DNA of 64,000 nt from Avena insularis (lineage: Eukaryota > Streptophyta > Magnoliopsida > Poales > Poaceae): positions 232,851,661-232,915,660 of the forward strand of contig CM042685.1 of assembly GCA_023614405.1 (NCBI GenBank), given 5' to 3'. The position numbers and the translations under genes are program-made. The notes below the pieces were generated by a model. It made no database searches and was not told where the DNA came from. It worked only from the letters and a program-made list of their open reading frames with translations. Below are positions 49,477 to 58,444 of this stretch, piece after piece. Position 1 is the stretch's first letter, and the number at the start of each line of letters is the position of its first letter.

Positions 49477-50956
49477 CCTCCAACCACAACTCCTTCACGG
49501 AAGAGCAGACCCGGGACAACGCCGAGCGCGGCATCGAGTCCCAGGACCTCGTCGACATCGATGCCGAGGAGACCCAGGCCGAGCAGACGCAGCCAGAGGA
49601 CGCCGAGACTGAGGCGAAAGGCAAGAAGGGGAAGAAGACGGCGGACGCTCGGCTCAAATGGATCGTGACCGAGGACACCTGCCTCGCTGAAGCTTGGAAG
49701 ACGGTGAGCATGGATCCGATAACGGGTGCGAACCAAAATTCCGATAATTATTGGCGGCGCGTGAAGGCGTCATTCGACGAGCGAAGCATGTGCGACCCAA
49801 AGTATCGGAAGATCCACATGGAGTGAGGGGAGAAGGCAATAACGAACCACTGGGCGATCATCCAAACTGCGTGCAGCAAGTGGCACAGCTGCGTGGAAGA
49901 AGTCGACCGCACACAAGCCAGTGGGGAGAACATGGACAACAAGGTACTCGCGAACACTATCTTTTTCGTGCACTCTCTTGACACACTCGCGAACATGGAC
50001 AACTTGACACACTTCCATTTTGTAGCTGCACCGTGCACTTGCTCTGTTTCGACAGGACATGAAGATGGAGTTCAAGTTCCATCATGTCTTCTAGAAAATC
50101 GAGCATTGCGAGAAGTGGTGGGACACTCGGCTGAGTCTCTCCAAGAGCAAAGACGGCGTCTACAACCCCGAGGCCCCGGCCGCTGCTGCCAGCGAAGGAA
50201 GGCCTGAGCTCGGCCAGAAGAAGGCGAAGATGCTCAAGGCCGCTGGACCTCCCGCCGAGCGTCTCCAGGCTTCGATCGAGAAATGCCTCGCCGACACGAG
50301 GGCGCAGGCCGAGAAGAGGGCTGAGAAGAGCGAGGAGCGCTGGAAGAAGATGATGGAGACACAAGGGGAAAAGGTGGCCCTCATCAAGGCCAGCCTCGCC
50401 GAGAAGAAGGCCAACTACGCCGCCAAGAAGCGCCACACGGACCTCAAGTTCCTCATGGGCGGCGAGGACACGTCGAAGATGAGCTCGCCGGTCAAGGCCT
50501 GATACATGGCGCAACGTCAGGCCATCCTGGAGGGCATGACCACGGCTTCCCCTTCCCCTTCCTCTGCGCCGAGCGTGCCAGCGCCGAACGCTCCCACGCC
50601 GAGCTCTGCTTCGACTTCCTCCAACCCGGGGGCCTTCACCGGCGAGATGGACGACAACGCCGCGTCGGCCACGCCGCATGAGCCCATCCCCATCGACGAC
50701 TGGTCGTTGTTTCCCTTGTTATGTAATAAAAATATGTCGCCGAACATGTAGGCGCATCTGTCGAATACCTTGTGGCCGAGCACTCGCCGGCGGAAACTAT
50801 GCAGATTCAAATATATAGCCGTTTTGTGTCCGCCTGGGTATTCGGCCTGGGTAGCCGAGTGGGAAACTGGGCGTACCCAGGCCGAAAACTTGCGCCGTCC
50901 GGCCGGAAAAAAGGTCCGGATTTTGGCCTGGGTTCGGCCAACGAGTGGACATGCTC

Positions 50957-52600
50957 TGAACTTTTCACCTAATTCGTGCACCGTGTGTGCAAAAGAGATA
51001 GTAACTGAATCTTAGCAAGTGTAGAGCGAAGTGCATGTGGATTTGTTCTACATACTGAAGACAACTGAAGAGCTTCCAGAGACAGTGAACTTGCTCTACA
51101 TGCTGATATTTCTCTTGCTATAATTTGGCCTTGGTTGCGATGACTAAGCATGCATTAGATCGGCCAGTGAAGATTTGGTCCATGTCTGTACGTCATCTCA
51201 AAGGAAAGGATTTGATCGATTTGATGGTGAAAAATTGACGTCCATTAGCGGCGTTGCCTGATAGTTGCCGGTAAGAAAATGTATGGTAACTCGAACCGAT
51301 CCCTCTTTTTAACCGTGAAGGTGAATCTGGACCTTGTATTGCCTGCATGTGCTGGAAAATATGAGGAAGGAAAGTCAAAAGCGCGTCGGCGCTCTTGTTA
51401 ATCTAAACCTGAAAATGACCTCAGTTTGTGTGATAGCCACAAGGCCGCCGTGAGCGATTCAGCTCCGACAATCAAAAGGCACTGGAAGGTACGGGTAGCC
51501 ACACGATCTTTGGCTACTCATTCAGGTAGCAGAGCGTGTACGTATCGTCGAAACATGAGCAGACCAATCGTCAGAGCTGTGGCCTAACTTATTAGCCTCC
51601 TCGTACGTAGTACTTCTCTTTCTGTTCTTTTGTGTTTTATTAAGGTGATGATGAAGAGGATCGGAAGCCTCGTACGACGTGTCGATCACTGGCTTCGGCA
51701 GCTGGATGATGTATTATCTGAAAAAGATAAAACCATGTAGTGCGTGACTGCGTGTTCAGTTGAAGTTAAATGTTGTCATGTTAGTACTGGTAGTAGCAGC
51801 GATCGGCGAATGCGAATTAGGTGCCTGAAAAAAGCACCATACGACATGCTTTCACCTACGAGAAGTATATTATAGCCCAATCATAGCTTATGCTCATCAG
51901 TAACTCACTCACTTAGCCAATCAAGAAAAATGTTCAGTTTATCGACCTAGTCGACCATCGACAACAAGAACGAGCGTCCAGATACAGTTTAGGACGCCGG
52001 AACTACAAAGTTCAAACGATTTCTCCCAGGCACCAGAGCACACTGCCTCCTCACACCTTCATTCCCCATAAGAATTAAATTCATTATTACTGTTACATCG
52101 ACCGATCGTGGGAAAACATCCTGCTTTTTCCGAGTGGCGTGCAGCCGTCAGTTTGAGCGTGGCCAGGATAAGATTGCGGATGAGACCCAAGGGACTGCCC
52201 CCATTTTTACTGCAGCAGGCAGTAGTGCGTCGTGACTATATATCTTCCTGGTTTTAGTAGCAATAATTCGTCGGTTCTCGGTAGCAAACAGATCAATAGC
52301 TATGCATAAGTGCATAACCATAGTCTGTCCTGTCTCCTGAATGCGGATAACACACAGGTCCAAGTCCAACCGAAGCAGTACATCAGTGTTCCCAACATGG
52401 CGCAAGTGGGATGGTTTTTTTCGCGTATAAACTCATAGAAACTCTAGGAATGCTGCTGTCTGGAACAGTTCTGCTCCGCTTTACAGACTTGTAGATTGGG
52501 TGCAACGTTAGACGCCCTAAACTGGGCCTCCAAACGTTGTTTTTCTGTATTTCTCATTTGCTTGATCATGCAACCTCCATTTTGAGAAGTGGTGGCTAAT
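50957..52600. other. Intergenic sequence, nothing recognised
   Basis: About 1.6 kb with no convincing ORF, LTR, TIR or RNA gene. Not visibly related to the other parts of the window except for a short stretch near 50972-51015. Possibly low-copy sequence. Confidence 0.4.
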
Positions 52601-53023
52601 CTGTTTAATCAGCTTCGGGCTAATATATTTAACGATTGGGCCAATAAGTTTGATCTAATAGAGCTAAATATACGCACAGGATGTTCACTTGGGCTAACAA
52701 TATCAAGATAATTTTTTTGACTAATAATATCAAGATAATTTGGTTATGGCTGCAATAAATAAAGTCTTTACTACTAGTACAACTTGTTTGGAAAATATGT
52801 TTCCAGACATATCATTAAAGGCTTTACCTAGAGTAGGAAGTGATCATAGGCCTCTAGTGTTTGATACTGGAGCTTCTAAAGTCCCCACTATCAAGCAATT
52901 TCTTTTTGAGAAGTTGTGGCTACAAATAGAAGGTCTCAGGGAGTTGGTTCAAAAAACTTGGAACACACCCTTATAACTTCTCTAAAGCCAAAGATATTTG
53001 GTAGTGTAAGATGAGAAACCTTA

Positions 53024-53833
53024 GAGCATATCCACTCGCCTACCCAGGAGGCCGATCCGGACGCCGAAAATTGGCCTAGTCGCGTATCCAAGGACCTGCT
53101 TTCGTCGGCGTGTTTTGGTCCGCCCTACCCAGGCCGAACCCAGGATCCTGGATACGCCCTGGAAACACCGGACGAAGCGAATTCGGCGAGTGGAACCGCC
53201 TAGTCAACATATATTCGCCCTTATTCATCCAAAGTTCGCTCATATTCACCCATATTCGCCCAAAGTTCGCCCATATATACCATATTCGTCCAAAGTTCGT
53301 CCATGTAGACCATATACGCCCAAAAATTTGGGCATATTCGCCCAAAGTTCGTTTGTATCGCCCATATTCGTCCAAATTTCGTCCAAAGTTGTCCATATAG
53401 ACCAGATTCGCCCAAAGTTCGCCCAAAATTTGGGCATATTCGCCCAAAGTTGGTCCGTATCGACCATATTCGCCCAAATTTCGCCCATATAGACGATTCG
53501 CCCAAAGTTCGCCCAAAATTCGGGCATATTTGCTCAAAGTTCGTCTATATCGCCTATATTCGCCCAAAGTTCGCCCATAGTTCGTCCATATCGCCCATAT
53601 TCGCCCAAAGTTCGTCCGTATCGACCATATTCGCCCAAAGTTCGCCCATATTCGCCCAAAACCGCTTATATTCGCCCAAAGTTTGCCGAAATTTGTTAAA
53701 TTTTAGCCAAACACGGGAACTCGCCTGTGTACGCGAGTGGGAAACTGGGCGTACCCAGACCAAAATCAAGCTCCGTTCGGCCAAAAAAAGATACGGATTT
53801 CGGCCTGGGTTCGCCCAACGAGTGGAGATGCTC
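53024..53833. mobile_element. Harbinger-like MITE E3
   Basis: 810-bp element with inverted terminal repeats GAGCATATCCACTCG (53024-53038) and CGAGTGGAGATGCTC (53819-53833), and a perfect TTA target duplication (53021-53023, 53834-53836) inside the LINE. Subterminal parts (GGACGCCGAAAATTGGCC and the reverse AACTGGGCGTACCCAG type) are shared with E1 and E2. The interior is a tandem array. No coding capacity: the open frames on both strands come from the array period being a multiple of three. Confidence 0.88.
53215..53700. repeat. About 30-bp tandem array inside E3
   Basis: Roughly fifteen degenerate copies of ATATTCGCCCAAAGTTCGTC followed by CGTATCGACC or CATATAGACC. Some units are shortened to TTCGCCCAAAATTTGGGC, which is itself an inverted repeat. 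A single seed-like copy (TTGGGCGAATATAGGCGGA) is present in E1 at about 25071-25089. Confidence 0.85.
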
Positions 53834-54462
53834 TTAAGAAAACTGTTAGAGATTGGGCTATTAATGTTGAGTCTGAACAAAATAAACACAAAAATAAATT
53901 TATGATGAATACGATTTACTAATAGATATCCTCTCTGAAACACAACCTCTTTCTCCTGGGGCTAAAAAGAAAATCAAAATATTTCAGGTGAGCTTCAAAC
54001 AAATATTGAGAAATAAAGAGATTAGAGCTAGGCAGAGAGCTTGGGAAAGGGACACCCCAGACAGGGACCAGAAAAACATGAAAAGGAGGAAGAAACAAAT
54101 TACTGTTTTGGAAGGTCCCGTTGGTGATGTGGATGATACTACATGTATACTCAAACTTGCAGTTCAGTGTTATAAAGTTTTATTTGGGTATGAGCAAAGA
54201 ATGGATATTAATTTGGCTGATAATTTCGGGAAAGCAGAGGAAATGGTTTCCGAGAGACATAATAGTGCACTAAAGCTGAATTCTCTGAAAAAAGAGACCT
54301 ATGAGGCTTTCTTTGGCTCATGTGCTGAAGGGCCAATTGGGCCAGATGACTTTCCCTTTCCATTTTACCAACAATTTTGGGATCTTGTTGAGGGAAATCC
54401 TCTTTCTATCTTGTGGAACTGTCATAGAGGGGAATCGAATTTGTTCAAGCTTAATTTCTCTC

Positions 54463-54806
54463 TGTCAAGCTTCATGCACTAGTCAACGCAACCAAAAGTC
54501 CAAATTGATGGAAAGGGCTAGTGCAATCCACTTATACACTTCAACATCCCCTCTCACGTGTGACGGGAAGAAGTCAGCACGTGCAACCGGAAAAGAGCGA
54601 CGGCGCGCGAAACTCACGTATGACTCAAGAGGTCTATACGTGGAAACAGAAGGGTCAACAACAATTTTAGGATAAATTGCGAAAGTCAGGACTCGAACTC
54701 GAGACCTTAGGCTCTGATACCATGTCAAGCTCCATGCACTAGCCAACGCAACCAAAAGTCCAAACTGATGAAAAAGGCTAGTACAATTCACTTATACACT
54801 TCAACA
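54463..54806 (-). mobile_element. TRIM (miniature LTR retrotransposon), complete
   Basis: 344 bp. Terminal direct repeats of 84 bp at 54463-54546 and 54723-54806 (TGTCAAGC...CTTCAACA), a perfect target duplication CTCTC (54458-54462, 54807-54811), primer site in reverse GGCTCTGATACCA directly adjoining the right repeat (54710-54722), and a purine tract in reverse next to the left repeat (TCCCCTCTCAC, 54547-54557). It is therefore on the minus strand and uses initiator tRNA-Met. The repeats differ at seven sites, all transitions. It has no ORF and depends on another element's enzymes. Inserted in the reverse-transcriptase part of the LINE. Confidence 0.93.
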
Positions 54807-54837
54807 CTCTCTTTTATCTTTAATCCCTAAATAGCAC

Positions 54838-55302
54838 AATGCAAAAGTTTAGACCAATAGTTTAATCGATTGGGCCAATTGTTTTGATCTAATAGCACGC
54901 AGGATGTTCACTTGGACTAATAATCAAGATAATTTGGTTATGGATTCACTAAAAATGATAATTTGGTTATGGCTGCAATAAATAAAGTCTTTATTACTAC
55001 TTGCTGGAAAAGGGAAGTACGTCAAGCCATATCATTAAAGGCTTTACCTAGAGAAGGGAGTGATCATAAACCTCATTGTTTGATACTGGAGCTTTTAAAG
55101 CCCCCCACTATCAAGCAATTTCGTTTTGAGAAGTCGTGGATGCAAATAGAAGGTTCCAGGGAGTTAGTTCAGAAAACTTGGAACACACCCTATAACTTTC
55201 CTAGAGCCAAAGATAATTGGCAGAACCTTAGAAAAAGTATGACGTTGGGCTAAATGTTGAGGCTGAAAAAAGTAAATATAAAAAGAAATTTATTGATGAA
55301 TA
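54838..55302 (+). pseudogene. Second LINE endonuclease fragment
   Basis: Homologous to 52620-53020 plus 53837-53910 of the first LINE: VMAAINKVF, ALPREGSDHKP, FRFEKSWMQIEG, LVQKTWNTPYNF. It lacks the E3 insertion and runs straight into NLRKS, which confirms the E3 target site. The frame breaks at DHKPHCLIL, where a base is lost compared with DHRPLVFDTG. It ends at 55302 where a Stowaway MITE begins. Confidence 0.8.
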
Positions 55303-55427
55303 CTACATCCGTCTCAAACTATAAGATGCCTAGGGATTATTTAAAAGTCAAAACTTACTAACTTTGACCAAATATGTAGAAAAAAATAAAAAACATCTAT
55401 AATAGTATTAAATTGATACAGTAGTAA
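55303..55427. mobile_element. Stowaway-type MITE, right part cut off by Copia F
   Basis: Starts CTACATCCGTCTCAAACTAT, a Stowaway (Tc1/Mariner) TIR with the CATCCGTCTCAAA signature, preceded by TA (55301-55302) as target duplication inside the LINE. The interior has the usual AAAGTCAAAACTTACTAACT and TTTGACCAAATATGTAG pieces. Broken at 55427 by the Copia LTR, so the second TIR is missing here. Confidence 0.75.
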
Positions 55428-57252
55428 TGTTGGAGATATGCCCTATAGGCAATAATAAAAGTAGTTATTATTATATCTTTGTGTTTATGATAAATGTTTA
55501 CATTCATGCTATAATAGTATTAACCGGAAACATTAATACTTGTGTGATTTATAAACTAAATTAGAGTCCCTAGTAAAGCCTCTTTATAATACTAACTTGT
55601 TGGTTAATAGATAATCATGGTTTCTAGGTCATGAACATTGAAATGTTGTTAACAAAAAGATCATATCATTAGGAGAATGGTATGATGGACATACTTCTAT
55701 AGATAAGCGTAGCATAAAGATCAAGTCATTTCAATAGTTTGTTTGCTATAAGCTTTTTGATACATAGTAACCTAATTCCTTCGACCATGAGATCATGCTA
55801 ATCACCATCACTGGAAGGATGCTTTGATGACATCAAACACCACACCGTAACTGGGTGGCTATAAAAGTGGCATTGTTCGGAAAGTATGTGTTGAGGCACA
55901 TGGATCAGGAGTGGGTTTTGTCCATCCATATGACAGATAGATATACTCTGGGCCCTCTGGGTGAAATGTCATCCAATTAGCTTGCAAGCATGTGACTGGC
56001 TCACAAGGTATCACATATCATGGGAACGAGAAAAGAATACTTATCGGTAACGAGGTTGAACTAGGTATACAGAGATACCAACAATCAGACCTCGGATAAG
56101 TAAACTATCGCGAGACAAAGGGAAATTGGTATCGTATGTGGGAGCCATATGAATTTCCAGATTCCTCTATTGGTTATTGATCGAAGAAGAGTCTCGGTCA
56201 TGTCTGCATAATTCACGAACCGTAGGGAGACACACTTAAGGATTCGATGTTGTTTAGTAGATATGGAATGTAAGTAGGGAGACCGAATGTTGTTAGGAGT
56301 CTCGGATGGGATCCGGGATATCACGAGGAGATCCGGACTGGTCCGGAGAATAAGATTCATATAAGGAAGTACAATTCCGGAGTTTAGGAATGATTCCGGT
56401 GTTTTCACCAGAATGATCTAGAAGGGTCTAGAAGGTTCACCGGACCGGAAGGGGAAGGATACATGAATGTGTCATGAATGAAAGGAATGATTGAATCATG
56501 TCCTAGGTCACTTGGTTGGGCATTTGTAAGAAAGAAATTAAAGCTCCAAATTGAAAGTCAAAAGGCAAGTTTGAAAAGTCAAACTGGGACAATGTATCCT
56601 GGTGGAGGAAGGAAAGAATCCTTCTTTCCCTCCACCACAAGCCAACTAGGAGAGCAAGTTGGGGAAGGATTCAAATTCCCCTCTCCCAAGATGCCCTCCC
56701 TCTCATAAATAGAGGGGAGGGGGTTCCCCAAGAGACACAACACCAGCCCCTCCCCACATAGTCAGCATGCCAGCCGCCAGCGCTGCCGTCCTAGCCGCTG
56801 CCGACTCCATCTCCTCCTCTCCAGCCCTATAAACCCTAGATTGTCGGAAACCCTAATTCTCCACCATAACCTGCTACGGCTTAGGCGAAGTCCTACAGGA
56901 TCTTCCCTCTACTTCCGACACCATGCCGTCGTGCTGCTGGAATCGCGAGGGGAGAACTACAACCTCCGCTGCCTGCTAGAACAAGGGAGAGGAAGGTCTT
57001 CATCGAGTATCGAACATGTGACCGGCTGCGGAAGCGCTGCCGGAACGCAGCGCCGGAAGGATCGTCTACATGATCTTGAGATCGACAAGTGTACGACTAC
57101 ATCACCCACGAGAATCTGCTCTCGTTAATCGCTTTGGAATCTTCGAGGGTGAGTAATCTAATCGACTCATTGCTACAATCTAGTAGATAGATCTTGGCTT
57201 GTTTGTGTTCATGCGGTAGAAATTTTTGTTTTCCATGCTACGAACCCCTATA
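55428..57252 (+). repeat. 5' LTR of Copia F
   Basis: 1,825 bp, starts TGTTGGAGATATGCCC and ends CGAACCCCTATA (terminal CA mutated to TA). TATA-like ATAAATA at 56705-56711. Lacks about 41 bp present in the 3' LTR at 63138-63180 (GGTTCATTCGATCGCAAAG region), which the other Angela-type LTRs also have, so it is a deletion in this LTR. Confidence 0.92.
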
Positions 57253-57253
57253 G

Positions 57254-57266
57254 TGGTATCAGGGCC
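57254..57266 (+). other. Primer-binding site of Copia F
   Basis: TGGTATCAGGGCC, one base different from TGGTATCAGAGCC, the complement of the 3' end of initiator tRNA-Met. Confidence 0.85.
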
Positions 57267-58444
57267 GTGTCTATATGTAGATCGGTTAGCATGAGTAGAA
57301 CATAATGGTCATTGTAGGCATTGATGCTTTTGTTGTCGATTGCTTCTTGTGTAATTTGCATCTTGTTGGATGGTGGGATGAAGCGGCCAGGGCTAACTTT
57401 ACATGACATCGTTCATGAGACTTGCTCCACGCTTGACATGCAACTTGTATTGCATAAGTGGCTTTGCGGGTGCCTGTTTCTCCCAACATAGTGAAGATTC
57501 AATTTACAACGGGCGATTGACAATACTAGTATCAACGTTGTGGTTCTTGTTCGTAAGTTAGAACGACACTTATTGAAATCCCCAAACCACGTAAAACATG
57601 CAAAGAAAATTATAGGCTTCTAACTTTGTTTTGCAGGGGTGTGATGTGATGTGATATGGCCATAATTGTGATTATATATGATGTATGCAATGTTCCTTAT
57701 TGTAAGTCGACAACCGGTAGAAGCCTTATGGTTGTCTTTTAATTTCGTTAAGACCTGCGTGTCTATTATTCAAAGTAGTTGTAGTAGTTATTGCTGGTGG
57801 ACGATAACCATGGAGCGGTGCCATTGACCTTGACGCCATGCCGGTGATGATGGAGATCATGTTTGAGTTTGAAGATGCAGATTGGAAGCATAAGAAGAAA
57901 GGCCATATCATATCACATATTTTGAATTGCGTGTGATGTTAACCCTTTTATGCATCTTGTATTGCTTAGTTCGCGATGGTAGCATTTTAAGATGATCCCT
58001 CTCACAAAATATCAGGTTATAAAGTGTTCGTCCTTAGTAGGCACCGTTACTAAAGCTCGTTGTTTCGAAGCACCACGTGATGATCGGGTGTGTTAGATTC
58101 TGCGAATGTATACAACGGGAGCAAGCCAGATTTTCTCATGCGGAAGCTAAGGTTTGATATTGATGAGCCTAGCATGTGTAGACATGGTCTCGGAACACGG
58201 ATCATCGAAAGGTAAAGCATGAGTCATATAGTAGATATGATGAACATGTTGATTGTTTGCCTTTGAAGCTACATCATCTCTCGTGATGATCGGTTTTAGT
58301 GTGGTGGATTTGGTTCGTGTGATCACTAAAACAATGTGAGGGATATTGTTTTGAGTGGGAGTTCACCTAGATTAATTTAACTATTAATTAGAACTCAATT
58401 TGTCATAAACTTAGTCTAAACTATTGCAAATATGTTGTCGATCA
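57267..58444 (+). other. 5' leader of Copia F
   Basis: About 1.2 kb, no conserved ORF, homologous to the leaders of A, B and D. Ends at the gag ATG (58445). Confidence 0.85.

Larger units (their letters stand above)
27188..50751 (+). pseudogene. Myb/SANT-NAM-associated gene, split by 21.6-kb insertion
   Basis: Before insertion the coding part was 27188-27886 continued at 49482 in the same frame (233 whole codons precede the insertion), using one copy of the CCTCC duplication. N-terminus MPPKSFVQPRS, a basic Lys/Arg/Glu coiled-coil-like stretch, then a Pro/Ser-rich region. Right of the insertion comes an acidic linker and a trihelix or Myb-like domain (LKWIVTEDTCLAEAW, YWRRVKASFDE). A canonical intron (GT 49944, AG 50025) is followed by the NAM-associated C-terminal region ([24 protein letters not shown]) and a charged helical tail. 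In-frame stops at 49824 (CGA to TGA type), 50092 and 50500 (TGG to TGA type) add to the interruption. Such proteins are widespread in grasses and resemble Harbinger ORF1. DNA-binding is likely for the family; this copy cannot make a full protein. Confidence 0.75.
26874..50956. mobile_element. Harbinger-like element E2, split by Copia D
   Basis: Left end near 26874 (mutated TIR, last eight bases TCCACTCG intact at 26881-26888) followed by the family's subterminal sequence. The right end is CGAGTGGACATGCTC at 50942-50956, preceded by subterminal sequence from about 50830. After removal of the 21.6-kb insertion (27887-49476 plus one target duplication) the element would be about 2.5 kb. Flanking trinucleotides do not match (CAG and TGA), so the ends have mutated or the boundary is slightly off. 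It carries a Myb/NAM-associated gene on the plus strand. Confidence 0.55.
52601..54835 (+). pseudogene. LINE ORF2 fragment (endonuclease to RT start), interrupted twice
   Basis: Plus-strand L1-type LINE. The endonuclease end is visible around 52690-52976: MFTW-type motif near 52681, VMAAINKVFT, ALPRVGSDHRPLVFDTG with the SDH motif, then FLFEKLWLQIEG and LVQKTWNTP. The E3 insertion at 53021-53836 follows. Afterwards LRKTVRDWAIN resumes, then EIRARQRAWERD, QITVLEGPVGDVDD, and the start of the reverse transcriptase with FGSCAEGPIGPDDFPFPFYQQFWDLV (compare the common plant-LINE form with SYAEGAPGPDGF). A TRIM splits FKLNFSL at 54463; a few codons (LLSLIPK) follow and then a stop. No palm catalytic residues remain. 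Confidence 0.82.

Noticed and set aside
53076..53567. 163-codon repetitive protein-like ORF in E3
   Set aside because: The 30-bp unit is a multiple of three, so several frames on both strands are open. This reflects the repeat and is not evidence of coding.
53215..53700. Resemblance to a CRISPR array
   Set aside because: Units are directly adjacent and degenerate without distinct spacers, inside a TIR element of a plant genome.
54679..54722. Possible tRNA gene
   Set aside because: Only a T-arm-like motif is visible. No acceptor stem, anticodon arm or D-arm can be folded around it; it lies in a TRIM.
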